64,000 nucleotides of DNA from NCBI GenBank assembly GCA_030065095.1, contig JASJDP010000027.1:62001-126000 (forward strand). The letters are read 5' to 3'. The position numbers and the translations under genes are program-made. Source of the DNA: Rhodobacter sp. GTDB taxonomy: Bacteria > Pseudomonadota > Alphaproteobacteria > Rhodobacterales > Rhodobacteraceae. Of this stretch, positions 1-9,252 are shown in pieces (the stretch's first letter is position 1; every line of letters starts with the position of its first letter). The notes under the pieces were generated by a model. The model did no database searches and was not told the origin of the DNA. It saw only the letters and a list, made by a program, of their open reading frames with translations.

Positions 1-1283
1 ATGGCGCCGGGCGCGGCGCGCTGTCCGGAACTGATCTGCGCGCCTTCGAAGGCCGGGCCGGTAGGGGACGAGCAGGCCAGCACCCTGTCGCGGTCGCCGA
101 GCAGGATTTCGGCGTTGGTGCCGACATCGACGACAAGCACGAGCTCCTCGGATTTGTCCGGCTCTTCCGACAGCGCGACGGCGGCGGCGTCGGCGCCGAC
201 ATGCCCGGCGATGCAGGGCAGGATATAGATCCGCGCCGCCGGGTTCATGGCATCGAGCCCCAGGTCGCGCGCGTCCAGCGACAGCGCGGACGAGGTGGCG
301 AGCGCAAAGGGCGCCTGACCCAGCTCGACCGGATCGATGCCCAGCAGCAGATGATGCATCACCGGGTTGCAGACGAACACCGCCTCGACGACCTGGGCCG
401 GCGCGATGCCGCCTTCGGCGGCGATCTCGTCCGTCAGCGTGTTGATCGCCGCGCGGACGGCGGCGGTCATTTCGGCATCGCCGCCCGGGTTCATCATCGC
501 ATAGCTGACCCGGCTCATCAGATCCTCGCCAAAGCGGATCTGCGGGTTCATCACGCCCGAGCTGGCAATGACCTCGCCATTGCGCAGGTCGGTCAGATGC
601 GCGGCGATGGTGGTAGAGCCAAGGTCGATGGCCAGCCCGTACAGCCGGCCCTCGAAATATCCGGGCCAGATGTCGAGAATGCGCTCCTGCGGGTCGCCAT
701 GTCCCCTGTGCAGGGCGACGGTGACGGTCCAGCTGCCCTTGCGCAGACTCGGTTGCAGTTTTGCAAGCACCGGCAGGTCGACGCGCAGGGCATGGGTGTC
801 GATCTGCCACTGTTCGGCCAGGGCGGCCTGCAAACGCTCAAGATCGCCCGAGGGCTCGTCCATGTCGGGTTCCTGCACCTCGACGTAGTAGAGCCGGGTG
901 GCGGGGTCCATGGTGATCGCACGCGCCGTGGCGGCCTTGCGCACGACCTGCTTGTGGACCTGGCTTTCGGGCGGCACGTCGATCACCACGTCGCTTTGGA
1001 TCGCGGCCTGGCAGCCCAGCCGGCGGCCCGGTTTCAGACCGCGTTTCCGGTCATAGCGCTCCTCGACGGCGTTCCAGTCCGACAGCGCGGTTTCGGCGAC
1101 CGTCACGCCGTGCTTGGCAAACTCGCCATAGCTGGGTGCGACCTGGCATTTGCTGCAGATCCCGCGCCCGCCGCAGACGCTGTCGAGATCGACGCCAAGC
1201 TGCCGTGCGGCGGTCAGCACGGGCGTGCCTGCGGGAAAGCGCCCGCGCTTGCCGGAGGGGGTGAAGATGACGAGCGGATCCAT
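1..1283 (-). CDS. ASKHA-domain/2Fe-2S protein, RamA-like corrinoid activator (3' end outside window)
   Basis: The N-terminal ~95 residues form a plant-type [2Fe-2S] ferredoxin domain with C37, C43 and C46 in a CGGRGICSKC pattern and a fourth Cys in LGCQA near residue 90. A linker then leads into an ASKHA ATPase-fold domain (DUF4445 type) with the phosphate-binding stretch LAIDLGSTTIAAHL and later VVDVGTNAEILLG. Family members use ATP to reactivate oxidised cobalt in corrinoid methyltransfer proteins; whether this one does is inference, since the methyltransferase genes would lie outside the window. The start is the ATG at 1281-1283. The reading frame is still open at base 1, so the C-terminus is missing. 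It is followed upstream by a repeat element rather than a gene, so this is probably a first or single gene of its transcript. Confidence 0.85.
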   Translation of the reverse strand, partial: MDPLVIFTPSGKRGRFPAGTPVLTAARQLGVDLDSVCGGRGICSKCQVAPSYGEFAKHGVTVAETALSDWNAVEERYDRKRGLKPGRRLGCQAAIQSDVVIDVPPESQVHKQVVRKAATARAITMDPATRLYYVEVQEPDMDEPSGDLERLQAALAEQWQIDTHALRVDLPVLAKLQPSLRKGSWTVTVALHRGHGDPQERILDIWPGYFEGRLYGLAIDLGSTTIAAHLTDLRNGEVIASSGVMNPQIRFGEDLMSRVSYAMMNPGGDAEMTAAVRAAINTLTDEIAAEGGIAPAQVVEAVFVCNPVMHHLLLGIDPVELGQAPFALATSSALSLDARDLGLDAMNPAARIYILPCIAGHVGADAAAVALSEEPDKSEELVLVVDVGTNAEILLGDRDRVLACSSPTGPAFEGAQISSGQRAAPGA

Positions 1284-1414
1284 GGCGGCCTTCGGGTTTC
1301 TCTGCCGCGAAGCATAGCGGCGGATCGGGCGGGGGAAAGCAGTTCTACGGCGGATTCCATTCTGTCTGCGGCATGGCCTTGAATGGGATCCGGCGAGACT
1401 GTCATCGCCCGGTT

Positions 1415-1650
1415 TTGGCCTAGAGCGGACGTTCGCAATCAGCCTTCCGGCGCGGAATCAAGGCCGTAGGCCGCCGCGCCATCGCCGACCCGCCCCGGAG
1501 GGGAGGCGATTTGCTGGCGCCGCGTATCGCATTGAGGTCGTGCGGACTTTGCGGGGATAAATCGAGCCGTTCAGAGGTCCGGGTCGCCTCCCCGCGGGTC
1601 GGCGATAGCGCGGCTCCTCAAGGGAGATGCAACGCCCGCTCAAGGCCAGA
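1415..1650 (-). repeat. TIR-bounded dispersed repeat, copy A (full length, ~236 bp)
   Basis: The ends are inverted copies of one another: TTGGCCTAGAGCGGACGTTC on the left and, read on the other strand, CTGGCCTTGAGCGGGCGTTG on the right. Inside is a second inverted pair built around GCGCCATCGCCGACCCGC. The body matches copy C (43338-43571) in the opposite orientation over nearly its whole length, including a spurious frame that ends RRWRGGLRP in both. It fills most of the gene-free stretch 1284-1766. There is no transposase. It looks like a MITE or palindromic intergenic repeat; no target duplication was evident by eye. Confidence 0.8.
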
Positions 1651-1766
1651 ACACCAACTCAAGCCGGACGGATGCCATCACCCAGTGGCCCGCCAGTTCG
1701 TTGGATGTTCGGTCCGCCCCGCGGCAGGCGGTGGGGGCCTTCGACGCAGGATCATGCTGGCCGAGC

Positions 1767-2087
1767 TCACTCGTCATGGCTGGACCAGCGGCACCGGTCG
1801 AAGTCAACGTATTCCAGCAAGGTTTCGGTCTCGCCTTCGGCGACAAGCCGGGAACAGCCCTCTTCGTGCTCGGCGCTCTCGAACACGCTCACCACGCCGC
1901 CCGCCCCGCCTGCGCGCGCGCTGCATAACCGGCCGCCAGGATCCAGCATCGCGACCTCACGCAGGCCGCCACGTGCCTCGGCGGCGAAAAGAAAGGCCTC
2001 GCCGGTGCCGTTTTCCACGCAAACCCCCGTCCCGGCGGCAGCGGGCAGGGCGAAGGTTCCCAGGACGACACACAGTCGAAACAGCAT
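1767..2087 (-). CDS. Small secreted Cys-rich protein, unknown function (106 aa)
   Basis: A signal peptide is visible (MLFRLCVVLGTFALPAAAG), followed by a mature chain of about 88 residues with four cysteines, enough for two disulfides, which fits an exported periplasmic protein. The start was chosen at 2085-2087 because GGGAGAG lies about nine bases upstream and the signal peptide begins there; the frame is open further upstream but that part is not protein-like. I do not recognise the family. It is divergent from the cytochrome P460-like gene, the two starts being about 175 bp apart, so they may share a regulatory region. Confidence 0.6.
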   Translation of the reverse strand: MLFRLCVVLGTFALPAAAGTGVCVENGTGEAFLFAAEARGGLREVAMLDPGGRLCSARAGGAGGVVSVFESAEHEEGCSRLVAEGETETLLEYVDFDRCRWSSHDE

Positions 2088-2262
2088 CGGATCTCTCCCA
2101 ATCGGTGAAGCCAGTATAGGCCGCACCCGGCCCGAGCCGTCTGTCGCAAGTGCGGGGTGTAACGCCAAAGTGACGCTCGGGTTACCGGATGGTGAAACCG
2201 CGATGCCCGGTTCGGGCGTAGGATGCATGCCACGGAACACCGACGACAAGGGAGGTACCGAG

Positions 2263-2820
2263 ATGTCGTGGAATACGCAGATTCTGGCCTGGGCGGCTGC
2301 CGCAACCCTGGGCTCTGGTGTGGCTCTGGCACAGGAGATGACGTTCGGCGGGGACGAGGATCAGGCCTATGCCGCGGATCTTTGGGCGGTGATGGCCGAC
2401 GCCAAGCTGGTAGGCGAGGGCATGGTCCGGTCGTTTCCCTATGACGGCGTGGCGCCCCACGGCATGATGCTGGAGACGTTTTACACCACCGCAAGTGTCA
2501 ACGGGCATTCCGGCGCTCTGGTCGTCAAGCGCAACTTCGGCCCCGAAGGCGTGAGCATCGACGAGGTGCTGGCCGATCCCGGCAAGCATCTTGGCGCGGT
2601 CACCGTGATGTTCCAGCGCGAAGACGGGTACGACCCGGAGACGCAGAACTGGTTCTGGGCCAAATACCTTCCCGACGGCACGCTCGACAAGAACCCCAAG
2701 GGCATGGCCCTGGCCGGGCTCGTCGGCAAGAACGCGGACGTGGGGTGCATTGCCTGCCATTCGGGCGAGGATGACTATCTGTTCACCACCGATGCCATGG
2801 TCGGCATGGCAATGAAGTAA
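2263..2820 (+). CDS. Cytochrome P460-like haem protein (185 aa)
   Basis: A Sec signal peptide (about residues 1-23, ending ALA-QE) is followed by a single-domain chain. A c-type haem motif CIACH sits close to the C-terminus, where cytochrome P460 family proteins carry theirs. The length also suits that family, whose known members oxidise hydroxylamine or bind NO in the periplasm. The function here is not shown by context: the neighbours are a small secreted protein and a retropepsin, with no nitrogen-cycle genes. The start at 2263 is backed by GGGAGGTA nine bases upstream. Upstream in-frame sequence (from 1627) overlaps the repeat and is not coding. Confidence 0.8.
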   Translation: MSWNTQILAWAAAATLGSGVALAQEMTFGGDEDQAYAADLWAVMADAKLVGEGMVRSFPYDGVAPHGMMLETFYTTASVNGHSGALVVKRNFGPEGVSIDEVLADPGKHLGAVTVMFQREDGYDPETQNWFWAKYLPDGTLDKNPKGMALAGLVGKNADVGCIACHSGEDDYLFTTDAMVGMAMK

Positions 2821-2952
2821 CGCCATCCCGGGCGGGTCATGGCGGCCCGCCCGCGCTTATGCGGGCCAAATCCGCGCCAAACCTCTCCACTTCAAACAAA
2901 TTTTGATTTTCAATATACTGGAGTGCGAACTTAATGTCCGGATCCAGAGCTC

Positions 2953-3534
2953 TTAGCGTTCCAGAACCAGGGTGCCGTCGGCGATCTCTAGCCGGTCGTA
3001 AAGCTGCAGATACCCCATGCCGAGAAGCGACGTGTCCATTTCGCCTTCGTTGACCCAGACGGCGACATTTCGGTCGGAGATCGGCCCCAGTGCCAGTTCG
3101 TCCACACGCACGCGGGCGGTGCGGACCGTTCCATTGGCCGTTCCGGCCAGTCCGGAATAAACCAGATTGTCGAGATCGATTCCGGCACGGGCCGCGTCCC
3201 GCTGGCTCAGCACGATGTCGGTGGCGCCGGTGTCGACGACGAACTGGACCGGTGCACCATCAACCGCGAGCGTCAGGTAGTAGTGCCCGTCGGGCGCGCG
3301 CGGAACCTCGACACGTCCGGCATCGGCAAAGACCGACTGGCGCGGCAGAACGTCCTGCCGGATGTCGGACCAAAGACCGACGCCCGCGATCACGCCGACG
3401 AAGATCAGCCCCCAAAGGGCGGCGTGCCGGGCCATCTGGCCCAGGCTTTGGCGGTGGGAGACCAGAAAATAGCTCAGCACGACGCATCCCAGCAATACCA
3501 GGTAGATAAGCCGTCCGGTGTCGAAACTGTCCAT
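2953..3534 (-). CDS. Membrane-anchored retropepsin-like aspartic protease (193 aa)
   Basis: Two hydrophobic helices (about residues 8-25 and 38-55) anchor the N-terminus. A clan AA (TIGR02281-type) domain follows with the catalytic motif VDTGATD near residue 100 and the family's later LLGMGYL segment near 170. Such proteins are thought to act as dimers like viral retropepsins, with the active site on the periplasmic side; the substrate is unknown. It ends 131 bp from the convergently transcribed cytochrome gene. The 60 bp before the MarC gene suggests it may lie upstream in the same minus-strand run. Confidence 0.85.
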   Translation of the reverse strand: MDSFDTGRLIYLVLLGCVVLSYFLVSHRQSLGQMARHAALWGLIFVGVIAGVGLWSDIRQDVLPRQSVFADAGRVEVPRAPDGHYYLTLAVDGAPVQFVVDTGATDIVLSQRDAARAGIDLDNLVYSGLAGTANGTVRTARVRVDELALGPISDRNVAVWVNEGEMDTSLLGMGYLQLYDRLEIADGTLVLER

Positions 3535-3594
3535 GTCCTTGGCCCCTTGTGCAATCCTACAGATAGGCAGCCGATCCGGATTTGTCAGCCCGCC

Positions 3595-4224
3595 TCACAG
3601 GCCCGTCAGACCGGTCGCGTGCAGCCCGTCGAGAACGAACTGCACCGAAAGTGCGGCAAGCAGCATGCCCAGAAGCCGGGTGACCACATTGATACCGGTC
3701 GGGCCAAGCGCCCGCTCCATCAATCCGGCGCCGAGAAACAGAACGAAGACCACGGCGATCACCGCGGCCATGACGGCGTGGATGGCGAGAACCTCGGACC
3801 ATGTGATCCCGGGCGCTCCGGCCAGCAAGACCATCGTCGCCATCGCGCCCGGGCCGGCGATCAAGGGCATGGCCAGCGGGAAGACCGACGGATCGTTGTC
3901 GGCGGCCTCCGCCTCGTGGGCCTGCCCCTCGCGCCGCTTGGTGCGGCGTTCGAACAGCATGTCGAGCGCGGTGAGAAACAGAAGGATGCCGCCCGCGATG
4001 CGGAAGGCGGGCATCGAGATGCCGATGAAGTCGAGCACGGAGTCGCCCAGCACGCCGAAGACCGTCAGCAGCCCCGCCGCGATCAGGCAGGCGCGCAGTC
4101 CGATGGCACGCCGGGCCTTTCCGCCGGCGCCCTGGGTCAGCGCCACGAAGAGCGGCGCCAGACCGATCGGGTCGATCACGACGAAGAGCGTGACGAAGGC
4201 GGTGATGAGGGCGGCAGTGTCCAC
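3595..4224 (-). CDS. MarC family membrane protein (209 aa)
   Basis: Six hydrophobic segments fill the chain, with the family's FVTLFVVIDPIGLAPLFVAL start, a LIAGPGAMATM motif mid-protein, and a central charged loop (RRTKRREGQAHEAEAADND) between the helix triplets. MarC proteins are inner-membrane proteins of unclear function; the name NAAT transporter comes from archaeal relatives. The start codon is GTG at 4222-4224. Gene length is typical. It lies 76 bp downstream of the ABC-F gene on the same strand. Confidence 0.9.
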   Translation of the reverse strand: MDTAALITAFVTLFVVIDPIGLAPLFVALTQGAGGKARRAIGLRACLIAAGLLTVFGVLGDSVLDFIGISMPAFRIAGGILLFLTALDMLFERRTKRREGQAHEAEAADNDPSVFPLAMPLIAGPGAMATMVLLAGAPGITWSEVLAIHAVMAAVIAVVFVLFLGAGLMERALGPTGINVVTRLLGMLLAALSVQFVLDGLHATGLTGL

Positions 4225-4300
4225 GTGCGGGTCCCAGAGTGCTCTGTCCCGAAAGCCACAGCACAGCGAGCGGCAAAAGCCAAGATGCCGAGAGGGGTTG

Positions 4301-6148
4301 CTAGGCGGTCACGGCCTCCAGCCGTTCCTGCGCCGCGATCCACAGGGCTTCCGCCCGGTCCAGCCCGTCCATCACCTCGGCATATTTCTTTTGCCAGACC
4401 TCGATCTCGCCCGTGCGTCCGGGCTCGTAAAGCGCCGGGTCGGCGAGCTTGGAGGCCAGCTTGTCGCGCATGCCGTTGAGCTTTTCGAGGCGCTCCTCGC
4501 ATTTCCGCACCTCCGAGCGCAGCGCGAGGATCCGGTCGCGCGAGGCGGGCTTTGGCTTGTCTGCCGGTTTCGGCTTCGCGGGCGGTTTGTCGCTGGCCAG
4601 CAGCATTTTGCGATAGGCTTCGAGATCCTCCTCGAACGGCGACACACGGCCGTCCTTCACCAGCCACAGACGATCTGCCACCAGGCTGAGCAGATGCATG
4701 TCGTGGCTGACCAGCACCACCGCGCCGGTATAGGCGGTCAGCGCTTCGACCAGACCTTCGCGGCTTTCGATGTCGAGGTGGTTGGTGGGCTCGTCGAGGA
4801 TCAGTAGATGCGGCGCGTCGAGCGTGGCCAGCAAAAGCGACAGCCGCGCCTTTTGCCCTCCGCTGAGCTTGGCGACCACGGTTTCGGCTTGATCCGCCAT
4901 CAGCCCGAACCCCGCAAGCCGCGCGCGCAGCTTTGCCGGTGCCTCGTCGGGCCGTTCGCGCTGCAGGTGCTGCAGCGGGGTTTCGTCGGTGTAAAGCTCA
5001 TCCACCTGGTGCTGGGCGAAGTAGCCGATCCGCAGTTTCGAGGCCCGGGTGATCCGGCCATCCATCTTGTCCAGCCGGTTCGACAACAGCTTCGACAGGG
5101 TCGATTTCCCCTCGCCATTGCGGCCCAAGAGCGCGATGCGGTCGTCCTGGTCGATCCGGAGCGACAGGTTTTTCAGGACGGCCGTGCCGTCATACCCCAC
5201 GCTGGCGCCTTCGAGGTTGATGATCGGCGGTGACAGCTCTTCGGGCTGCGGGAAGGTGAAGACCCGCCGCGCGGCTTCGTCCGGCGGGGTGATCGGGGTC
5301 ATCTTTTCCAGCATCTTGATGCGCGCCTGCGCCTGTTTGGCCTTGCTGGCCTTGTAGCGAAAGCGGTCGACGAAGCTTTGCAGATGTGCCCGGCGCAGGC
5401 TTTGTTTCTTGGCCTCGGCGGCTTGCACGGCGCGTTGCTCGGCCCGGGTGCGGGCAAAGGTGTCGTAGGGACCCTGGTAGAGCGCCAGCTTGCGGCCGTC
5501 GAGATGCAGGATCGCGCCGACGGACCGGTTCAGAAGCGCGCGGTCGTGGCTGATGATGATCACCGTGTGCGGATAGCGCACCAGATAGTTTTCCAGCCAG
5601 AGCGCGCCTTCGAGGTCGAGATAGTTCGTCGGTTCGTCCAGCAGCAGCAGGTCGGGTGCGCTGAACAGCACCGCGGCCAGCGCCACGCGCATCCGCCAGC
5701 CGCCGGAAAAGGCCGAACAGGGCTGCTGCTGCTCGCCGTAGGTAAAGCCGAGACCCTTGAGGATCGCGCTGGCGCGCGCCTCGGCCGACCAGGCGTCGAT
5801 ATCGGCCAGGCGGGTCTGGATCTCGGCGATGCGGGTGCCGTCGGTGGCCGCCTCGGCCTCGGCCATCAGGGTGGCGCGTTCGGTATCGGCGGCCAGAACG
5901 GTGTCGATCAGCGAGACGTCGGTGCCGGGCGCTTCCTGCGAGACGCCGCCGATCCGGGCGCGGGCGGGCAGGGTGATGCTGCCCAATTCGAGCGGCAGCT
6001 CGCCCCGGATCAGACGAAAGAGCGTGGTCTTGCCGGCCCCGTTGCGGCCCACCAGCCCGACCTTGTGGCCGGTGGGAATCACCGCCGATGCACCGGCGAA
6101 CAGTGGCCGGCCCTCGATGGCGAAATGGATGTCGTCGATCCGCAGCAT
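4301..6148 (-). CDS. ABC-F family ATPase (Uup/YheS type, 615 aa)
   Basis: It has two ABC ATPase domains and no membrane segments. The first has Walker [10 protein letters not shown] near residue 36, signature FSGGWRMR and Walker [13 protein letters not shown]. The second has GRNGEGKST near residue 340, signature LSGGQKAR and [13 protein letters not shown] basic linker rich in K, R and Q separates them, and a C-terminal coiled-coil arm ([21 protein letters not shown]) follows, as in Uup/YheS. ABC-F proteins act on ribosomes, not in transport. The start at 6148 ([13 protein letters not shown]) fits the family; an upstream ATG would add twelve unlikely residues. It is divergent from ndk. Confidence 0.9.
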   Translation of the reverse strand: MLRIDDIHFAIEGRPLFAGASAVIPTGHKVGLVGRNGAGKTTLFRLIRGELPLELGSITLPARARIGGVSQEAPGTDVSLIDTVLAADTERATLMAEAEAATDGTRIAEIQTRLADIDAWSAEARASAILKGLGFTYGEQQQPCSAFSGGWRMRVALAAVLFSAPDLLLLDEPTNYLDLEGALWLENYLVRYPHTVIIISHDRALLNRSVGAILHLDGRKLALYQGPYDTFARTRAEQRAVQAAEAKKQSLRRAHLQSFVDRFRYKASKAKQAQARIKMLEKMTPITPPDEAARRVFTFPQPEELSPPIINLEGASVGYDGTAVLKNLSLRIDQDDRIALLGRNGEGKSTLSKLLSNRLDKMDGRITRASKLRIGYFAQHQVDELYTDETPLQHLQRERPDEAPAKLRARLAGFGLMADQAETVVAKLSGGQKARLSLLLATLDAPHLLILDEPTNHLDIESREGLVEALTAYTGAVVLVSHDMHLLSLVADRLWLVKDGRVSPFEEDLEAYRKMLLASDKPPAKPKPADKPKPASRDRILALRSEVRKCEERLEKLNGMRDKLASKLADPALYEPGRTGEIEVWQKKYAEVMDGLDRAEALWIAAQERLEAVTA

Positions 6149-6276
6149 GGGCCGGGGTTTGGCGTATCGCGCTGGCCGGGTCAATCGCGGCTTTTCAAGC
6201 CTTGGGTGCCATGCTAGGCCGCGCGCAGATTTCCGGCGGGCGAGGGGCCCGCCGTGCCAGGACGAGGACGAAACCG

Positions 6277-6699
6277 ATGGCCATCGAACGCACGCTTTCC
6301 ATCATCAAACCGGACGCAACCCGCCGCAATCTGACCGGCAAGATCAACGCCAAGTTCGAAGAGGCCGGGCTGCGGATCGTCGCGCAGAAGCGCATTCAAC
6401 TGACCAAGGCGCAGGCCGGCGAGTTCTACAAGGTTCATGCCGAGCGGCCGTTCTATGACGAGCTGTGCGATTTCATGGCATCCGAGCCGGTGGTGGTGCA
6501 GGTCCTGGAGGGCGACGGCGCGATCGCGAAGAACCGCGAGGTGATGGGGGCCACCAACCCGGCGGATGCCGCGCCCGGAACGATCCGCGCCGAATATGCG
6601 GAATCGGTGGGCGAGAACTCGGTCCACGGATCGGACGCACCCGAGACGGCGGCGGTGGAGATCGCCTATTTCTTTTCCGGCCTGGAACTGGTGGGCTGA
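6277..6699 (+). CDS. ndk: Nucleoside diphosphate kinase (140 aa)
   Basis: It transfers the gamma phosphate from ATP to NDPs through a phosphohistidine. The chain is full length (140 residues) with [14 protein letters not shown] at the start, conserved RPFYDEL and [15 protein letters not shown] motifs, and the catalytic His in [10 protein letters not shown]. The start is supported by GACGAGGA just upstream. It is a single gene, divergent from the ABC-F gene with a 128 bp shared upstream region. A GC-rich inverted repeat follows the stop. Confidence 0.97.
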   Translation: MAIERTLSIIKPDATRRNLTGKINAKFEEAGLRIVAQKRIQLTKAQAGEFYKVHAERPFYDELCDFMASEPVVVQVLEGDGAIAKNREVMGATNPADAAPGTIRAEYAESVGENSVHGSDAPETAAVEIAYFFSGLELVG

Positions 6700-6701
6700 C
6701 C

Positions 6702-6717
6702 GGGGCCGTCCGGCCCC
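6702..6717 (+). terminator. GC hairpin after ndk, possible terminator
   Basis: GGGGCC and GGCCCC flank a 4-base loop two bases after the ndk stop codon. There is no T-run, so intrinsic termination is uncertain; it may only protect the 3' end. Confidence 0.3.
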
Positions 6718-6749
6718 TGACGCCATGCGCGGCTTGGCACAAAATAGGC

Positions 6750-6767
6750 AAACGTCCACTCCAGGCT
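6750..6767. repeat. Solitary end of the dispersed repeat (remnant)
   Basis: AACGTCCACTCCAGGCT matches the right terminal sequence of copy C (43338-43571) almost exactly. About 15 further bases (ACCGGAAGTCCGCAG against ACCGGCAGACCGCGG) also resemble the flank of copy C. No left end is present nearby. It is probably a degraded copy or an end left by deletion, lying between ndk and the acyltransferase gene. Confidence 0.45.
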
Positions 6768-6805
6768 GACCGGAAGTCCGCAGCTCCGCCGGCATTCATC
6801 CCGCT

Positions 6806-7705
6806 CTATGCGTTCTGCGGCGCGGGATGTTCCGGCGGTTCTTTCCAACGGCGGTGAATCCAGAACCATTGCTCGGGATGGGCGCGGACGAGGCGTTCCA
6901 GGCTGGCATTCATCGCGCGGGTCATCGCGGTTGGATCACCATGCGGGATCGGGGCATCGACCACGATCTTCAGACCGAGGCCGTCCGGCTGCCGGAGGCC
7001 GTATATCGGCACCACCAGCGCGTCGTATTTCTGCGCCATTTCCGCGGCGGACAAAGCCGTCCAGGCCGGTTTTCCAAGAAAATCAATGGGTTGTCCATGT
7101 TTCATGAAGTGATCGGCGACCATGCCCACCATTCCGCCCGATTTCAGGAACCGGACCATGCGGGCCAGGCCCTTCGGCGAGCGTTCGAACAGCGGTTCGC
7201 CCAGCCGGCGGAGTTCCGCGACATAGCGGTCGTTGAAGAAGGCATTCGACATCGGCATGTAAAGACCGCCCACCTTGTAGCCCCGTGCGATCAGCGCGGC
7301 GCGCGGGGCCTGGTGATTCCCGAAATGGCCGGTGACGAGGACCACGGGGCGGCCCTGATCGCGGGCCCGGGCCAGTGCGCTGACGCCATCGCCGGTGAGA
7401 GGCGCGGCGACCGCGCGGGCGATGAATTCCGATCCGGAATAGCTTTCGATCAGGGACCGGCCAAAGGTGTCGGGTACCGCGCGTTCGAGGCGGCGGATTT
7501 CCGTCTCTGGCAGATCGGGCAGGATCAGGGTCAGGTTCGCGCGGATGCGCCTGCGCCAGCCGGCGAGCGGAGCCGCGATACGGCTCATGACCCATCCCAT
7601 GAAAGGGACGCGCCGATCGTAGGGCAGGGCCAGCGCAAACCCGATCACCGCGCGGATCGCGAGATTTGTCAGGTATTCCGGCCAGCCGCGTTTCTGTTTC
7701 GCCAT
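6806..7705 (-). CDS. LpxL/HtrB-like lysophospholipid acyltransferase (299 aa) with altered catalytic motif
   Basis: It resembles the Kdo2-lipid A late acyltransferase family: an N-terminal hydrophobic segment, then VVLVTGHFGNHQ near residues 121-132, then GGLYMPMSNAFFN and GGMVGMVADH. The family's catalytic dyad is H-x4-D/E. Here H127 is present but the fifth position is Gln132 (codon CAG), so the usual acid is missing. It may have changed activity or use another acid. The start at 7703-7705 (MAKQKRGW) lies 8 bp after the EamA stop, which makes it the last gene of the nitrile hydratase-like operon. The function in that operon is unknown. Confidence 0.8.
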   Translation of the reverse strand: MAKQKRGWPEYLTNLAIRAVIGFALALPYDRRVPFMGWVMSRIAAPLAGWRRRIRANLTLILPDLPETEIRRLERAVPDTFGRSLIESYSGSEFIARAVAAPLTGDGVSALARARDQGRPVVLVTGHFGNHQAPRAALIARGYKVGGLYMPMSNAFFNDRYVAELRRLGEPLFERSPKGLARMVRFLKSGGMVGMVADHFMKHGQPIDFLGKPAWTALSAAEMAQKYDALVVPIYGLRQPDGLGLKIVVDAPIPHGDPTAMTRAMNASLERLVRAHPEQWFWIHRRWKEPPEHPAPQNA

Positions 7706-7713
7706 GTCGCCGC

Positions 7714-8601
7714 CTATTCGGCGGGGGCATCGCGCGCCACCCGCGTTTCGCGGTGCCAGACATAAATCCCGGCCAGGACGATCACAAGCGCGCCCAGATA
7801 GGTGTAGCCGTCGGGGTATTCGCCAAAGACCGCCATGCCCCAGAGCGTCGCGAACAAGAGCCCGACATAGGAAAACGGCGCGATGGTACTGGCCTCGGCT
7901 GCCATCAGGGCGCGGATCAGGCAGAAATGCCCCAGGGCCCCGATGGTGCCGATCGCGAGCATGAACAGGATCGAAAGCGGATCGGGCGCGACCCAGAAGA
8001 ACGGCACGACGAAGCTCAGGATCACGGCGCCAAAGGCGGCCGTGTAAAGAAGCGAGGTCATGGGATGTTCGTCCTTGCCGACGAATCGCGTCGTCAAGGC
8101 ATAACCGGAATACATCACCGCCGCCGCCAGGGGCAGGACGGCGTAGGGCGAAAAGACCTCGGATCCCGGGCGGATGATGATCATCGCGCCGATCAGCGCC
8201 GCCCCGACCCCCAGAGCGCGGCGGATGCCGAACCGCTCGCCCAGGATCAGCGCCGCGCCGAGGGTGATCAGCACCGGATTGGTGCTCATGATCGCCGCCG
8301 CGTTGGCAAGACCGATCAGGACGAACCCGAAGAAGAAACAGCAGGTTGCGATCAAGAGGAAGAGCGAGCGCAGAAGCTGCAGGCGGGGATAGCGGGTTTT
8401 CAGGATTGTTTTCATCCGCGGCGCGACGATCAGCGCGACCACGACCGTCTGCCCCAGATAGCGCGCCCAGATCGCCATGACGGTGTCGGTGCGGTGCGCA
8501 AGGACCTTGCCGATCACGTCCATCAGCGAGAAGAAAAACATTGTGGCGATGATCAGAAGGATGCCCTGCGCGCTGCCGCCGAGGCGGTTGAACCATGTCA
8601 T
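7714..8601 (-). CDS. EamA/DMT-family transporter (295 aa)
   Basis: Ten hydrophobic helices form two EamA repeats, the second beginning near residue 150 (YSGYALTTRFVG). The family exports or imports small metabolites; the substrate cannot be read from sequence. Its ATG overlaps the TGA of the nitrile hydratase alpha-like gene (ATGA), which indicates translational coupling. It might therefore carry the substrate or product of that enzyme, though this is inference. Confidence 0.88.
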   Translation of the reverse strand: MTWFNRLGGSAQGILLIIATMFFFSLMDVIGKVLAHRTDTVMAIWARYLGQTVVVALIVAPRMKTILKTRYPRLQLLRSLFLLIATCCFFFGFVLIGLANAAAIMSTNPVLITLGAALILGERFGIRRALGVGAALIGAMIIIRPGSEVFSPYAVLPLAAAVMYSGYALTTRFVGKDEHPMTSLLYTAAFGAVILSFVVPFFWVAPDPLSILFMLAIGTIGALGHFCLIRALMAAEASTIAPFSYVGLLFATLWGMAVFGEYPDGYTYLGALVIVLAGIYVWHRETRVARDAPAE

Positions 8602-9248
8602 TCAGGGCGGCGGGGCAGGCCGGTCCCGATCATCGAATCGCGGGTGACAAGGCGGGCAAGGCCGTCCTCGTCGAGGTGTTCGGCGCCGTCGGGCCGTCTT
8701 GGCAGGACGATATAGCGCATGTCCGCGGTGCTGTCGTGCACGCGGACGGTCACCTCGTCGGGCAGGTCAAGGCCGAACTCTTTGAGCACCTTGCGCGGTT
8801 CCTTCACGGTGCGCGAGCGGTAGGCGCGGGATTTGTACCAATCGGGCGGAAGGCCCAGAAGATTGCGCGGATAGCAGGAACACAGCGTGCAGACGATGAC
8901 GTTGTGGATCTGTTGGGTGTTCTCGACCGCGATCAGGCGCATGGGACCGATATCGAACCCCATTTCGCGGCTGGCAGCGCCGGCATCGTCCAGAAGGCGC
9001 TGTTTGAACGCCGGATCGGTCCAGGCGCGGGCGACGACAGCGGCGCCGTTCGCCGGGCTGCGGGCGTCCATGGCGTCGATCTGGCGGGCGATTTCCTCGG
9101 CCGTGGTCTCGCCCCGCTCGATCAGCAGTTCGCGCAGGGCGATTTCCATGGTCTGCCAGTAGGTCAGCGGCTGATCGTTGTCGGGACGGTAGGGATGGCC
9201 CGAAGGGCTGAGGCCGTCGTGGGAATGGCCGGGGTGGTCGTGTGGCAT
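8598..9248 (-). CDS. Nitrile hydratase alpha / thiocyanate hydrolase gamma-like catalytic subunit (216 aa)
   Basis: The metal-binding claw is VCTLCSC near residues 119-125, with Thr in the second position as in cobalt-type enzymes (iron-type usually has Ser). Other family landmarks are the GETTAEEI helix, ARAWTDPAFKQRLL and YKSRAYRSRTVKEPR. The two distal Cys would be oxidised to sulfinic and sulfenic acids in the mature enzyme. A His-rich N-terminus (MPHDHPGHSHDG) might help load metal. It lies 4 bp after the beta C-half and overlaps the EamA gene by 4 bp. Nitrile hydratases hydrate nitriles to amides; thiocyanate hydrolases split SCN- to COS and NH3. The split beta subunit next door favours the second layout. 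Confidence 0.9.
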   Translation of the reverse strand: MPHDHPGHSHDGLSPSGHPYRPDNDQPLTYWQTMEIALRELLIERGETTAEEIARQIDAMDARSPANGAAVVARAWTDPAFKQRLLDDAGAASREMGFDIGPMRLIAVENTQQIHNVIVCTLCSCYPRNLLGLPPDWYKSRAYRSRTVKEPRKVLKEFGLDLPDEVTVRVHDSTADMRYIVLPRRPDGAEHLDEDGLARLVTRDSMIGTGLPRRPE

Positions 9249-9252
9249 GGGC

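Noticed and set aside
1458-1643. A 61-residue frame whose end resembles a frame at 43308-43529.
   Set aside because: The likeness comes from the shared repeat element; no ribosome site or protein-like composition in either.
1696-1710. GTTCGTTGGATGTTC, a formal match to the SOS box GTTC-N7-GTTC.
   Set aside because: About two matches are expected by chance in this length. It lies in GC-rich sequence next to a repeat with no start codon or promoter nearby.
2885-2925. AT-rich stretch with TTGATT and TATACT, promoter-like.
   Set aside because: The hexamers are only about 9 bp apart, and the stretch points into the end of a convergent gene.
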